Below are positions 1 through 12,782 of a stretch of 64,000 bases of DNA, one piece after another. This DNA comes from Mixophyes australis. Lineage: Eukaryota > Chordata > Amphibia > Anura > Limnodynastidae. The position numbers were made by a program, and so were the translations under genes. Numbering within the stretch: the first letter of the stretch is position 1; every line of letters begins with the position of its first letter. The notes beneath the pieces were generated by a model that worked only from the letters and a program-made list of their open reading frames with translations, did not search any database and was not told the DNA's origin. The DNA is taken from contig JAVHZZ010000003.1 of assembly GCA_036250195.1 (NCBI GenBank), forward strand, positions 343,577,375 through 343,641,374. The letters are read 5' to 3'.

Positions 1-1222
1 CACAAAATAGTGAAACTCTGTGTGTACATAAGCGTGTTATATTATAATAATTAATCTATAATAATGCAGACAGTTCTTCTATCTTGAATTCCACATGTCA
101 GTCATCAGCCCTCTTCCTCCTATATGCAAGCACTTACACAAAACCCCACTTGTGTTGATTCATAAACATGTACTTTGTCTTGATAACCATCCAACGTATA
201 CCTCTCCCACAGGAAACCTACTTAAAGGATCATTTCTTGAAACTTCCGTATAACATAAATTAAGAAGATTCTTCAATCTTGCTGAAAAAAAACCAGGGGC
301 CCACAAATGGATGTATCTTCCTAATGTTCCAATAATACCATGTAAAAAATATATAGAGAAAAATCTAGTGCAATCTAAAAAATGTTTTATTCGTATACTA
401 GATAAATCATAAAATACTGAACAATTTCCCATAAAAATGACTGAGAGATGTAGACGCTCCTACCATAGTCATAGGTAATCATGTATGTGATATAAAAGCC
501 TGGGATATTTCACTGCTGGTCACCCAAGTAGATGTTAAATTCCATGGAGGGTAGTCCTTCTCTCACAAGGTACAATTTCCTACTGTACTGTATTGAGGTG
601 TATTGTTTTGGCTTTCTTTTATCTCTTTAAGCCTCTTTAATAGTAAACTGTTGCTTACCATTAGGTTGCAATCTAGTATTTAAACCTCTATGCATTTCAG
701 GCTATCATATTTTCAATTTCAAGAATTTCCTGTAGACAATTGACAGAAGTAATATTGTTTTTCAAAGAGCAATGAACAGGGATGTGCATGTGGAGTTGGG
801 CCCACATCATGTGTTTAGCAAAAAAGCATGTAAATTGGTATTGTGCATGCCCACAAAATTGCATTTTAACTGAGGCAGATCTGCATGAAGAGGCAAATAT
901 TTCTTTCAAGATCTGTATTTCTTGCAGGTAAGTGCAAATACATATACTAATGGTGATGATGATCAGCTAGACACTTCTGGATGATGGTGGATTGAACGCT
1001 CCACCTGACAGCATTTCCTTAATTTGTCACACCGATATGATATAATTTAGTATCCGTTAGTTATTCTAGACATTTTGCTATTTGCAGTCACACCAACACA
1101 GTAAAGATTAGCACTGCTGTTAAACGGTTTTGTAAACAAACTTTTCTCATGATTGTGTAATTTATATTAAAATTAGATTTGTTGATATTTTTTCACTAAC
1201 ATTAAACAAGATTAAAGACAAT
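1..1222. other. AT-rich non-coding stretch, nothing recognised
   Basis: No domain, RNA gene or repeat boundary could be recognised. The short open frames here carry no protein motif. Confidence 0.5.
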
Positions 1223-1389
1223 GGGGTATATTTACTAAGCTGCGGGTTTGAAAAAGTGGGGATAATGCCTATAGCAACCAATCAGATTCTAGCTGTCATT
1301 TTGTAGAAGGTACTAAATAAATGAAAGCTAGAATCTGATTGGTTGCTATAGGCAACATCCCCACTTTTTCAAACCCGCAGCTTAGTAAA
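1223..1389. mobile_element. Palindromic MITE (GGGGTATATTTACTAA family)
   Basis: The left end GGGGTATATTTACTAAGCTG is mirrored by CAGCTTAGTAAA at the right end. The arms continue inward through the CAACCAATCAGATTCTAGCT segment, so the whole element folds on itself. The outer right end is eroded after CTTAGTAAA. Sister copies lie at 18640-19018 and, degraded, at 52946-53098. There is no coding capacity. The 3-bp TSD of the 18.6-kb sister suggests a PIF/Harbinger-type origin, which is an inference. Confidence 0.85.
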
Positions 1390-2107
1390 GGTAGCTCAAT
1401 GTTTTTATTTGTTTTCATTATATGACAGCATTCTTTAGTAAGGTTTAATGAGTTTTAAACTACAATGTGCTTCTTACATATACAATTCTCTTGTACCAAT
1501 TGTTGATGATGATAATGGTTAAGATAATTTTGCCCATTCCCTTATAAAAGGTCTTTAAACGCTATGTATCTCCAATAAATTATGCACAAAGATTGGATGT
1601 TGCAGTGTGAAGTATTTATTACAGCTATAACAATTAATATAGCAGAATGACAATGTGAAAATGCATTGGTTGGCTTTAAACATAACTTAATGCATCAAAT
1701 TTTAAAAAATCACACATATCACTAATATATCACATAAAAAAACAACCCAAGGACGATAAGAAATCATAAGGGTGAACATAAATATATTTACTGTTATAAA
1801 CACCTCATATACAGAGCTAATGAATAATTCAGTGTTCCTTTAATATCTGTAGCCATTTATTGGCCCCATACTTAACGGTCTATGACCCCTGTTACTTGCA
1901 CACGCTGGAAATAGAATAATGTTTAATCCCCATGTTTGTCTGTCTTACCTTATAGGCAAGAGGTGGCCACCTCAAAGCAAGCACTTGTCTACATGCTAGC
2001 CCATGTTACCCAGCCCCAATATATATACAGACTCCAAGCTGCTGTAAACCCTGTATCCAGCCTGATGCTCACAGTTCTCCCAGGATAAATTATAGTTCAA
2101 AGTCCAG
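1390..2107. other. Non-coding, nothing recognised
   Basis: AT-rich sequence between two MITEs with no motif or repeat boundary. Confidence 0.45.
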
Positions 2108-2295
2108 GGGGTAAATGTATCATACTCCGCTTTGTACAAGTCGCCGGAAATCGGCGAGTTGACAGCTAAAATTTAAAGCGGCGCTGCCTTGTAAAGGCAA
2201 GTTTCCCTTTACAAGGCAGCGCTGCTTTAAATTTTAGCTGTCGACTCGCCGATTTCCGGCGACTTGTACAAAGCGGAGTATGATACATTTACCCC
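2108..2295. mobile_element. 188-bp near-perfect palindromic MITE with CAG TSD
   Basis: Starts GGGGTAAATGTATCATACTC and ends with its reverse complement. The arms (about 90 bp each) pair almost base for base through AATCGGCGAG and TTTAAAGCGGCGCTGCC around a short centre near 2200. CAG flanks both sides (2105-2107 and 2296-2298), a 3-bp target duplication of the CWG type reported for PIF/Harbinger elements. It has no coding capacity. Degraded relatives ending in GATACATTTA occur at 10640-10901 and 42563-42643. Confidence 0.9.
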
Positions 2296-3822
2296 CAGAT
2301 GTCTAATGGAATGATTATCTACAGTTTAATCCTCACCCAATAAAAGAAACCCCTTGACAAACAAAGGGACCATATAGTTTTCACAAATGGATCCTTTTAG
2401 ATAGGGAAAATATTACTTCATATTTAAAATTGATTATTACTTTAGTTCATAATTTGTATTCCTTTTACCCGTACTTATATAATCTCACTATTGACCCCAA
2501 GGAATGTTAAACAGTGAACCTTAACACTCCTATTCAACAATCAAATAAAAATGCATTTATAAATGCCTCATCCTTGTACCGTACATCTTAAGGTACAGTC
2601 TAATTCTTTCTTTACTAATTACAAAGCGACTCTAAGAACTCCAAGATATTATTATATATTTTGCATATTGCTGTCATTAACCATAATAATATTTTGTTGT
2701 TCATTGCAAATTTTCCTTATAGAAAAGGAGAGGGGTAAAAGGGGAGGGAGGGGCGATGTTGGGGCTGAAACCTCCATTCATTGACACATGATCCCTTACT
2801 GTAATGGCCGGCAATATGCGCAGTCGAACATTGAGGTGATGTACGGCAGCCAATTGAAACTCCCCCAATATGTACTGTGTATATAATCTATTAAGGGTAC
2901 ATTGTATCCTTCCATTAGATGGAAAAAAATATATATAACATAAGACTAAGGAATATTTCTCAGAGATTTAGCATGCTTAGTATCCGATCAGCAAGTCCAT
3001 CAATGAGCATATCGCTGACGGTACTAGTCAGATTTGTTTAAAGGGTTTCTTTTATAATTTAGGTATTGATTAAATACTAATTATCTCCGGTCTTGGTTGT
3101 ATTATTATGTCAATAATTCAGTTGATAGAGCAACAGACTTCACAGGATGTACTTAATGCACAAAACAATCCAATAATTCAGCAACTGTCGACAATACTAT
3201 TAACATTCACATTATAAATTCTTAAGCCTACCGCTCAATTGAAATATACACAGGACAACTCAATGGAGTATAAAAGACTGCAGATCTTAAATCTCCTCTC
3301 CGCTGACAGTTGATGCCTCACTTCAACACTAGCCCAGGGAAAACAAGTTGCCATGGGCTATATCCTAAGTTATATAGTTGACATAGTAATCACCTCATCA
3401 GTTTTAAACATAGAAACAGCCTCAATACACCTAATTGGTTAAATTCACCGATTGGTGGAACCTTTTCCATCAAATAAAAATAATGACACTGTAGGCCTTA
3501 TATGACTTAATGTTGGTCAAGCAACAGGAGTGTGTAGGTGTATTTTGCATAGGTCTTTGAACGTGATTTTCTTACGACTGAACAAAAAATAATCAAACAT
3601 ATAAATAAATAAAACACAAACAGAATATTTTATAAAGTTCTAAACAATGGCATTCTCTGAGAGACATGTAGACCAAATGTGTAATTCATACAGGTTTCCA
3701 TATATTCTGGCCATGGGGACAGACTTCATGCATTCTGCTATATAAATTAGATCTAGGTACAATTGGCATACACTTACAAATTATGAATACTTATCCAAAA
3801 GCATATATTCCAGTAACATTAT
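2296..3822. other. AT-rich non-coding stretch, nothing recognised
   Basis: A 73-codon open frame near 2563-2784 has no recognisable motif and a repeat-like G-rich end, so it is not called as a gene. Confidence 0.45.
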
Positions 3823-4136
3823 GGGCCTGATTCATTAAGTAAAGTTAAGCTAAAGTAAGTAAGGCAAAGCCAAGTTACATTGAAGGGGGAGGTAAATTTA
3901 AAATATGATGGCAGATTTATAGTTGTAGGGCATGTCCTAGATCAACTTTAAATTTCAGTGTACAAATAAGTTATCAAGTATTTGTGGGATACATGAAAAA
4001 ACAGACAGTATTTTCCTTATCTGCAAAATAATAAACTAATTTGCACCCCTTGCATTGCAACATGGTTTTGTCCAGAAAACTTAAGTAAGAAAACGTACTA
4101 AATTTTTTGCTTAACTTTCCTTAATGAATCAGGTCC
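3823..4136. mobile_element. MITE, GGGCCTGATTCATTAAG family, TAT TSD
   Basis: The left end GGGCCTGATTCATTAAG pairs with CTTAATGAATCAGGTCC at the right end. TAT flanks both sides (3820-3822 and 4137-4139). The interior includes the family's typical TCCTAGATCAACTTTAAATT and GCATTGCAACATGGTTTTGT segments. It is non-coding and one of at least nine copies or part copies in this window. Confidence 0.88.
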
Positions 4137-4139
4137 TAT

Positions 4140-5639
4140 GCCAATACAAAAACAATAGATGAAATCTGTATTTAGGGCATAATTTAATTTGTCTTTTATG
4201 TTCCCTTTTTTCTTTTACACAGATGTCACATGGACTTCGATGTAGATAACCGCTTGGTCCTGGCCTAGACATATCTGGAGGGCATCCATAATCAGATGGG
4301 TGTTATCTGGTCTTCTCTGAGCTAGACCATAGCATATTGATTTATTGTGAAATTTATGCCAATAATATATTTTGTTATAAAATATTATACTGAATTTTAA
4401 ATTTTGGTTATAAAAATTATTTTAAAAGAGATAAAATGAAAAGCTATTGTTTAAATCAGCTTGTTTTAATTGAACATCGATTAGGCGATTTACATCTAAT
4501 GAATTGAATGAATTCTTATTAAGCAGTGTGATTAATGTGAACTATAAGTGTTGTAGTCACAGAACACATTACATATATAATAATGTTTTAATAATGAAGA
4601 AAAAAGGTGTACTCAAAATATGAGTAGTATTATGTAGCATAATTGTGTTCATGGAGAGTATGATGAAAGCAGTCCTTTTTCATTGCGAGCAGTCTGATTT
4701 CAGAAAGGCAATATACCTTGCACTCTACATTCACTTTACGATACACACACTCCTGTTTATTCTGCGTTTAATTGGTTGTGTGTCAGATTTACACTTGACA
4801 TAACTGTGACACTCCTGCTACTGTTGCAGAGCTGTACTCATTTTGTTTTTTGTCTAGCTAAACATATGCATGGTACACTGTTTTTTACTAGCATATTTTT
4901 GTGTGTAATTTTTTACACATATACATGATTTTTCAGCAAGCTGTTCACCTTTCACAAGATCAATATAATAGCTAAGCTTATTCTCTTGTGTATATTTCTT
5001 AAGAATTAATGTGCAAATTTGATTGCCCAGTGCAATGGCAAAAGTGGTATTTTCACAAAGGGTTTAAGCTCTAGAAATGGCCATTCAAGTGTGTTTTTTG
5101 AAGTTTAAAATAAATTTAATATTCATAATTTAAATAGCCAATTATTTTTTTGTTATGGGGAAAGGCATTAGTTCCAGAAACCTGAAGTTTACCACCACCC
5201 TTGCTGTTGCCCATGTGTTTTTAAATCTCTTCTATATGTATGTTTTGTAGAATAAGATACAATGTTATTGCAATTGGGGGATTATCATAAACTCATTTCT
5301 TGGTTAAACTATGAACTGTAGAGTTGGTTTGTGGGAAGCAAAACTTCAAGAGGTAAATTACATGACAAAGATTTAATAGAGAAAAGTCACATATTGTGAA
5401 GCATTAATAATGACATTATGTGAAGGGTTTTTAAAGTTTGTGATAAAACAATTTTATATACTGTACATTGGAATAGTGAACTGATTTTGAAAAAAAACCT
5501 ATTATTAAGCGTAACTCTTGGTGATAAGGAAGTACCCTTATTTAATTGGGCAGTAATATTTGCATGTATATGCACAGTTAATTGTGTACTGGGCTAAACT
5601 TGTTACTGATGGAGCACATTCAATTTAGATGAATAGGGT
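4140..5639. other. AT-rich non-coding stretch, nothing recognised
   Basis: A pyrimidine tract followed by AG near 4222 looks like a possible splice acceptor, but no coding frame follows. No other feature is supported. Confidence 0.4.
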
Positions 5640-6358
5640 GTTTGAGTTTACAAGTCCATTGTGCTTTTCATGCTTAGACCCATCAGGCTGCCATTGAAGT
5701 CTAATTGAGGGGACTTCATTATTGCAACATGACAACAGGATCTGCATATACAGCACTTGATGTATTGAGAAAGACACATTGCAGGTAAAAAACAATACAT
5801 ATGTGCAATAGTCCCAGCAGAACGCACAGAAAAAAACCTCAATTATTATTATTAATTTAATATTTCATTTAAAATTGAATTATTATTAATATAATCATTA
5901 ATAAAAAAAACATTATAATTTTTTTTTTCTATCCAGAAAATACATTTATCAGGATGTTACTATTGCCTAAAATTAACTTTTACAGTTGCTCGTGATTGCA
6001 AACACATGTTTTAGCAGGCATATGTGACCGTAATCACTCGTCACTAACACCTGCCCTATATCTGGTGTAAATGATGCGACCATAAAACACGTGCCTACGA
6101 GATGCCCAAGGTTTATACAGGGGCTGTTGAGTGCGGTCGACCTTGGCACGCCCTTATTGTATTGTGATTACATCTATACGCTCCGTGCCCCATTCCACCT
6201 TTGAAATCGTAGGCTGTCTAAAGTGTCTTTTGTGCTAAAAATTAATTGGATGTACTTGTGTTCACTGACATGTTGTCCATTTCTGGGCATGTGCAGTGCA
6301 ACTTAATGCAAAAAACTGCACAAATCGGCATATATATGTTCCTTAATGAATCAGTCCC
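5640..6358. mobile_element. Degraded long MITE related to the 22.6-kb copy
   Basis: The right end TTCCTTAATGAATCAGTCCC is a diverged GGGCCTGATT-type terminus. The inner sequence shares ordered blocks with 22593-23259: ACAGTTGCTC, GAGATGCCCAA, TGGCACG and TCTGGGCATG. The left terminus cannot be located exactly. It is non-coding. Confidence 0.55.
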
Positions 6359-6390
6359 TTAATGTGTATTTACATCAAGTTTTAGTTAAA

Positions 6391-6996
6391 CCCCCTTCCC
6401 CACCAAAAAAAGTGGTCTAAGTGCCAGAACTCATAGCCTGGGCTCGTTTTTGATAAGGAGGAGCACAAACAGTGTGGGTTCCTCCCACTAATGCCACAAC
6501 CAGCAACAGACTTTGACTGGTTGGGTTAATCACACTATAAGAAGTGTCTTGTTAGGAGTGTGTTGGCTTACCTTTATGGTGTAGATCAGTGTATTCAGTA
6601 CGTTCAGATGGGCACAGTTTTGCGGAGGCTTGGCATTAGATGACATTATGATATACTGATGAGTGTATCAATTGTCCTTGAAGGGCTCTACCAGTTGTCT
6701 TTGTAGTATGTACTTATTGACCTATTAGAATTACCTGGAAAATAGGTCCTAGTAGTTCTTCTGTGCCCATTTGGACGCACTGAATACACTTACTATAGCC
6801 AACACAACAAGACAATGTACACTATAAAGGTAAGGCAACACACTCCTAGCATAATAATTCTTACATTGCTCATCAAAGCCTGGTGCTGGTTGCTGCTTTA
6901 GCGGGAGGGACCCACTTTATTTGTGTCGCTCATTATCAGCAACCAGCCCAGGCTATGAGTTCTGATGCTAAAATCACTTGTTTGTGGAGAAGGGGG
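6391..6996. mobile_element. About 600-bp fold-back element
   Basis: Nested inverted repeats span the segment. The outer arms are CCCCCTTCCCCACCA against TGGAGAAGGGGG, the next arms are ACTCATAGCCTGGGCT against AGCCCAGGCTATGAGT (with small differences), and the inner arms are GGAGTGTGTTGGCTTACCTT against AAGGTAAGGCAACACACTCC. The centre lies near 6700. There is no coding capacity. Confidence 0.8.
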
Positions 6997-7014
6997 TACA
7001 GATGGCCTGCAGAT

Positions 7015-7300
7015 GCTTGGCAGTAAGTGAGATGCTGAAAAATTGCATCAATTGTTCTTGTAGGGGTTTACCAGTTGCTGTAGTAGGGGTGTACCAGTTG
7101 CTGTAGTAGGGGTGTACCAGTTGTCTGCAAGTACTTATTGTCTTAGTAGAACTACTAGGACAACTAATAGGACATCATTATCTCACCTACTGTCAGCCTC
7201 TGCAAAACTGTGTCCATCTGAACACACTAAATACATCTACTACAACAAACACATCAAGCCAATCTACACCATAAAGGTCAGCCAACACACTCCTAACATA
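7015..7300. mobile_element. Partial second copy of the fold-back element
   Basis: Shares the internal order of 6556-6850: CAATTGTTCTTGTAGGG, TACCAGTTG, GTACTTATTG, then ACACCATAAAGGT and CCAACACACTCCTAA. It contains a short 24-bp tandem triplication. A 159-codon open frame starting at 7112 runs through this repeat and has no protein motif. Confidence 0.6.
7061..7122. repeat. 24-bp tandem repeat, about 2.6 copies
   Basis: The unit contains GTAGGGGTGTACCAGTTGCT and lies inside the fold-back element copy. The sister copy at 6.4-7.0 kb has only one unit here. Confidence 0.75.
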
Positions 7301-7679
7301 ACACTTCTTCTCATTTCTATAAACACTAAAAAAAATACACCCTCAATTACCACTAATCAAAGGGACCTCAAACCCCCTTATTGTACCAGAGGAAGCATTA
7401 CAGCACACAGCGCAGACAGTCCTAAACCCCAAATTTTGTCACACTATAACATGGCAACCCATATGAGGTCCCCCTGTCAAAGTGGGACACAACCCCAGGC
7501 TATTCAGCACTGGGCTAAATTCTCAAGGGTAATGGTGCCTACAAAACAATATACTCCCCACCGCTCCGAGGAAAAAAAAGGCTTGTGCTAAAAGCAATAG
7601 ATCTCCTTCCAACACCCCTGGTCAGTGGGTGTTGGAATGATAGAGGTTTTAATAAAAAAAAAAGTAGAATTTTTATAGG

Positions 7680-8226
7680 TGTTATGCACGTTTTGTCGCT
7701 ATCCAATAACGATTGTCGAATCTCGATTTGTGTTTCCAACGCACAAATATTTATTCTCAAAAAGTAGCAGAATAATTCAAGTGAAATAATAATAAGTACA
7801 GCCGTTACTTATCGCAGGCGCTCTGGATCCAGTGAACAGTCATTTAGGTCTGAAGTCTGTGGTCAAGATGACTGAACACTAGATGAAAAGCTCCTGCTTA
7901 TATGCAAACAGAAATACAGTAAAACAATGCAGATGTTGTGGCTTGCTTCTATTGGTCCAGGCTTCAGGAAGGTCCAGGGTGTTTCAGATCATAGGCTAGT
8001 TCAAACCAGAATATCCAAAGGTAGATGCCATCTCTCCAGGGGATGTGCTCCGACTTTCCCACCAAGAATCCAGTCTCAACTAGTCCATTAGCATTTTATA
8101 GTCAGCATCACTTTAAAGGTTTATTCCCTAACATCAATAACTAGAGTATGCAATGTGCAATCTCTTCGCCGAATGAACCGGACAGCTGCTGATGAATAGG
8201 GGATTAAAATAATATCAGACATGACA
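7680..8226 (-). mobile_element. Probable solo LTR of a retroviral-type element
   Basis: Read on the minus strand it begins TGTCATGTCTGATATT and ends GTGCATAACA, giving TG...CA termini. In order it has a CCAAT box (GACCAATAG, near 7960), a TATA-like CATATAAG (near 7900), a presumed R region, the poly-A signal AATAAA (near 7750) and a U5-like tail. The length of 547 bp fits an LTR. No gag, pol or env relics and no convincing TSD were seen beside it, so the boundaries and the solo status are inferences. Confidence 0.55.
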
Positions 8227-10639
8227 CATTTCCTTTAACCTGAACCATAGGTTTTACTAACATGCATATAACTTATAATATTAAACATGAAGACTACTAT
8301 ATTTCGACATAAATGACTATGTGTTGCAACTACAATTAATGTGTACTATTTCCAAATGTATGTGTTTGTGCGAATGTGTGTAAAAGTGTAAAAACTCTTA
8401 TTGCCACGTGTTGTGGCTGGATACGCCCTTCCCCGTCGTAGCGTGCTCTACGCATATTTTCAGACAAAGACAACCAAGTTTGCTCGATATTAATTGAAAT
8501 GACTCTATCCAATTTACTGACTTTGACACTGGCAATCCTGATCCTAGCAAGCCCTGGCAGACTTGCTTGAGTATTTTGGGGCTTGTAAAACTGAAAGTGC
8601 AAGTACACCCATGGCTGCCAGATCAAATACCATCAAATGATGGGGAGCAATCACCCACTGACTTTGAATGTTGCCACCAAGTACTGTGTAACCTTGCCAT
8701 GCCACTGTGAGTGACAGTAATTTACTGAGCACATATGAAATGAACAGAAAAGGTTCTTGTCGTAATATACTGGAAGTGTGCTAATTTGCATGAATATATC
8801 TGAAATTATTTATCACAATTACCCGTCTCTGAGAAGTTAACATTTTGGAAATATATGGTTGCTTTAGAATAAGCCTTGGGATTCGGCATATATATTTTCA
8901 TTGCATATACTGTTTTGTCAATAATTAGCTAATTGTGATTCACTGTTTCAATACTTTTGTCAAAGAAACAGTAACTCAGTAATCCTCTTGATAAAATCTC
9001 CCAGAAGTAGCGTTTCTTCCACCAAGATACACTTTCATCACAGTACAAGTTAAATGGATAATGATTAATCGTATAGGATACTGGTGTATTAATATTAATA
9101 CAATGTCTCATTTCTTGCATAATGAACTCATTTGTATTATTAGTGTCACCCTCTCTAAACTGATGGCTGATATACATATGGCATAATATGGTCTTTTCTG
9201 CTATTACATTTCTCTGATAGGATTATATAATACACTAAGACAGTTCACTTAATGCATATTAAACAAAAATTAAATACAAATTGTTGGTTTAATCAAGTTT
9301 CATCATATTAGCCTAATATATAAAGATGACAAGGAAGATAAATAATGGAACAATAACCTAAATCTGCTAATAATTTCCCTGGGATTGTAATATATCTACA
9401 TAGATAGCATTAAATTATGAATCTAGGTTATACCACCTACATAAAACAATACCTTATTAACTCCTTAGCAAAATATGTGCAAAACTATTTTTGTCGAATA
9501 CAAAAAAAGTGAGAACATTAATTCCAGTAATGTTAGCAATGTTCTAAACCATTACCCCCTTCTTTGGGAAAACCTGCAAGCTTACTATGGCATTTCAACT
9601 TTACAAAGCAGGCTCCTGATTGGCTCTGAGCACGAGACTACACTGCCCTTTAGATAACCCACACTAACAGCATATTTGCATGTTGCCTAAGGTAAAATAG
9701 CAGGCAGCGAATTGTGGGTGAAGCACGTTTCTCTTTGGTTATGGGCACAAACAGTGGATGAAGTGGAACTTTAGAAGTGGCGGTATGGAAAATGTATGTA
9801 AATTTAATTTAACAGTTTTACAATGAGGGCAGTAGGAGAAGTAGCGGCATGGCATATCAACACATACCAGCCCATTTTGACCCCTGAGCATAAAACTAAG
9901 ATAGCTATTGTAAGAAGGATATAATAGCTGATGTTGGTCCAATTGTAAATGATAATTACACAACTTTCATCAGGTTGATAAAAACTGTCCTAAATATGAA
10001 ATATTCACTTTGTTGCTGTAAATGTGCATCTACGCATCATGCATTGTTCACACTAGAGGTTTAAAGACATGTCCATTTTCGAGCTTAAACAGCACTAATA
10101 GTTATAATTATATCAGGGGAGCAACAGAATGGCATGGGGTGATAGACAATATAATACAGCTTTTATGTTTCCCAGTCTTCCCATGGCAGTCCCAGTTTTT
10201 GCTAACTCATTGACATTTGGTTCATTCCAATGTTGATTGAGATTAGTGGTCTTTTTAGGCACATACACACTACAATTTATGCAAAGTTAGTACAGCACTT
10301 GGGCACAAGTGCATGTTGCTACAAGTATGTATTTTAAATGGTGTCCCCATATTAGGTGTTGCCACATCAGAAAAAAATATTTATTGCCCCACTGGTAATG
10401 AACTAGTATGCCACTATAATATAATAAAATAAAAAGAAATTCCCTTACATATAATCATTAATGAAATTTGGGTCTCTAATTTATTCATAAAATAATTTAG
10501 CTCCTGTAAGATAATTAATAATAATTTTTGCCCCTCTAATCAAGAAATCATGATTACCCTTATAATTAAAACTTGTATTGTGGTTCCTCATATGTTAACA
10601 TTGGTCAGCAGTGGAAAGCTAATGTGTTTGCTAATCTCG
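8227..10639. other. AT-rich non-coding stretch, nothing recognised
   Basis: Short open frames near 8336-8732, 8929-9177 and 9739-9963 have no motifs. No repeat ends were found. Confidence 0.4.
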
Positions 10640-10901
10640 TTTATCCAAAGCAGATTGTTGAATCTGGCGATTTTCACAGCAATCTCGGGTGAATTTTTCA
10701 AAATAGCAGCTTCATACATATGGCGACTTGTATTGTTAAAGTGGGCAAACGTCGGCACGGCGATTTGTAGCATGGCAATTTTGGTAAAATCACTTTACTG
10801 GCGATTAACTATCAACTCGCACTTTCATACGCAGGCGGGTTTAAACTCGCCTGAGAAAATCGCTGAAAACTCAAAAATCGCATCTTGATACATTTAACCC
10901 C
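10640..10901. mobile_element. Degraded MITE of the GATACATTTAACCCC family
   Basis: Ends CTTGATACATTTAACCCC, matching the terminus of the 2108-2295 element. The interior has repeated GGCGATTT and AAATCGC inverted pieces typical of a collapsed palindrome. The left end is not identifiable. A 112-codon open frame across it is fortuitous. Confidence 0.5.
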
Positions 10902-11223
10902 TGGTGTTCATGAAGCAACACTAGTATTCTAACACTTCTTGTGAGGTCACATGCTCAGTGTTTACAATAGAAGTGCATAAGAAAATAATGTTTTGGGAGA
11001 ATGCTTCTCCTCTTTTCTCGGGCTTCTAATACATGGATGTGCCGCTGAGAATTCAAGGCTCTGTGTACACCCACTAAAATCATAAACACATGCCTAAGTA
11101 CAGAATCTCAATACCTAGTAGGTCATTAATATAAAATAACCCACCAAGCAATGTCTTGTTTTGGATTTGACCACAGAATCGAGTCCATCCCTGTGATTAC
11201 CTTCACTCAGCAATTAATATCCT

Positions 11224-11338
11224 GGGGCCTGATTCATTAAAGAATACTAATTTGTACCCCTTGCATTGTAACATAGTTTTGTCCAGGAGACTGAAATAAG
11301 AAGTTTCTCAAGTTAAGATCCTTAATGAATCAGGCCCC
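11224..11338. mobile_element. Short MITE, GGGGCCTGATTCATTAA family
   Basis: A 115-bp internally deleted copy. GGGGCCTGATTCATTAA on the left pairs with TTAATGAATCAGGCCCC on the right. It keeps TTGCATTGTAACATAGTTTT from the family interior. Confidence 0.85.
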
Positions 11339-12252
11339 TAATCTTTCCAGCATCTCCCATCAGAATTAGTAAATATTTTTCTCCACTGCACTGCAATACC
11401 TGGACATTCTAGCCTATGTAATCTGGGAAAAATTACTACATGTTGTATACAGATGACAGGGCCGGACTGGGACTAAAAATCAGCCCTGGCATTTAAAAAA
11501 CACACAGGCCCATCTGTTGTGGGCTCCATGCGCAATATTATTGCATGCTGAAGTGGCGTTGCTGGTGCAGTCCAACATGTTAAGCAGCAACACAAACTTG
11601 TGTATCACACTTTATCTTCTGCCCACCCTGATCAATCCCCTTGTTGTGCAAAACAGTTTGCTTGAATTACAAAAGCGTACTGTTCCTACTGAGTGCGAAA
11701 ACATAAACCGACTACAGTAAACCCAGGGCCTGATTAAGGGTTTCGGCCACCGTAGGCAAATACACCAACAGCGCCTCCCTACCCCCGCACCCCCCAATGT
11801 ATAGGAATACTTCTAAATATAAATATTCTGAAATATTCTTCAGCATTCACATTTAGATTGATTGCACCGTTGTCTCTTACCTGTTCTTGCTTTTCTCTCT
11901 TGCTGCTTTGTTGTCTTCTCGCTGGCTTCTGGAAATTTGGAGTCCTGTATTAAAAATGCAAAAATTTTACTATAATGTTAATAAACCCTGAATGATTGGG
12001 CTCTTTAAAAAAAAAAAAAACACTCCATTATGGACAGATAACACTACCCCATTGTACAGGCATATATAAGTAATATCTGAATATTTGTGGTCAATAAAAT
12101 ATTTACCTCTACCAGCCCCATCTTATATTCTAGTGATAGCTGAGACAAGAGAGCAGCCATGTAACTGCCACACAAAACAGATATCATGCCCCCCAAAGCT
12201 GCTCTAGTTTTTAAATACCACACAAAACATTTCATTAACCCTGTAGGCATAT

Positions 12253-12745
12253 TCAGCCCCTCTTCCCCCCCCCCTGCAGACATTGTCAGCCCCTCTTCCC
12301 TCCCCTGCACACATTTTCAGGACCTGTCTCTCCCCCCCTGCATACATTTTAAGGACCTGTCTGTCCCCCCCTGCACGCATTTTCAGGACCTGTCTCCCCC
12401 CCTGCACACATTTTCAGGACCTGTCTGTCCCCCACCTGCACAGATTTTCAGGTCTTGTGTCCCCCCTCCCCCCTGCACAGTTTCAGGACTTGTGTCCCCC
12501 CCTGCACAGTTTCAGGACTTGTGTCCCCCCCTGCACACTGTTTCAGGACTTGTGTGTCCCCCCTGCACACAGTTTTAGGACTTGTGTCTCCCCCCCCCCT
12601 GCACACAGTTTCAGGACTTGTGTCTCCCCCCCTTCACACAGTTTCAGGACTTGTGTCTCCCCCCCCTGCACACAGTTTCAGGACTTGTGTCCCCCCCCCT
12701 GCACACAGTTCCAGGACCTGTGTCCCGTCCCCCTACACATGTCCT
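12253..12745. repeat. C-rich minisatellite, about 32-bp unit
   Basis: About 15 imperfect units of the pattern CCCCCCTGCACACAGTTTCA followed by GGACTTGTGT. Units vary from roughly 28 to 36 bp through changes in C-run length. All three plus frames stay open for long distances because the unit lacks stop codons. Confidence 0.9.
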
Positions 12746-12782
12746 GTCCTCTCCCCGGAGCACCATTTTCCCTGTGGAAATA

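Noticed and set aside
4215..4340. Pyrimidine tract plus CAG followed by ATG, looking like an exon start
   Set aside because: The frame closes quickly and no splice donor or protein similarity is visible.
7112..7591. 159-codon plus-strand open frame
   Set aside because: It crosses a fold-back element and low-complexity sequence, with no domain, and partly mirrors repeat sequence.
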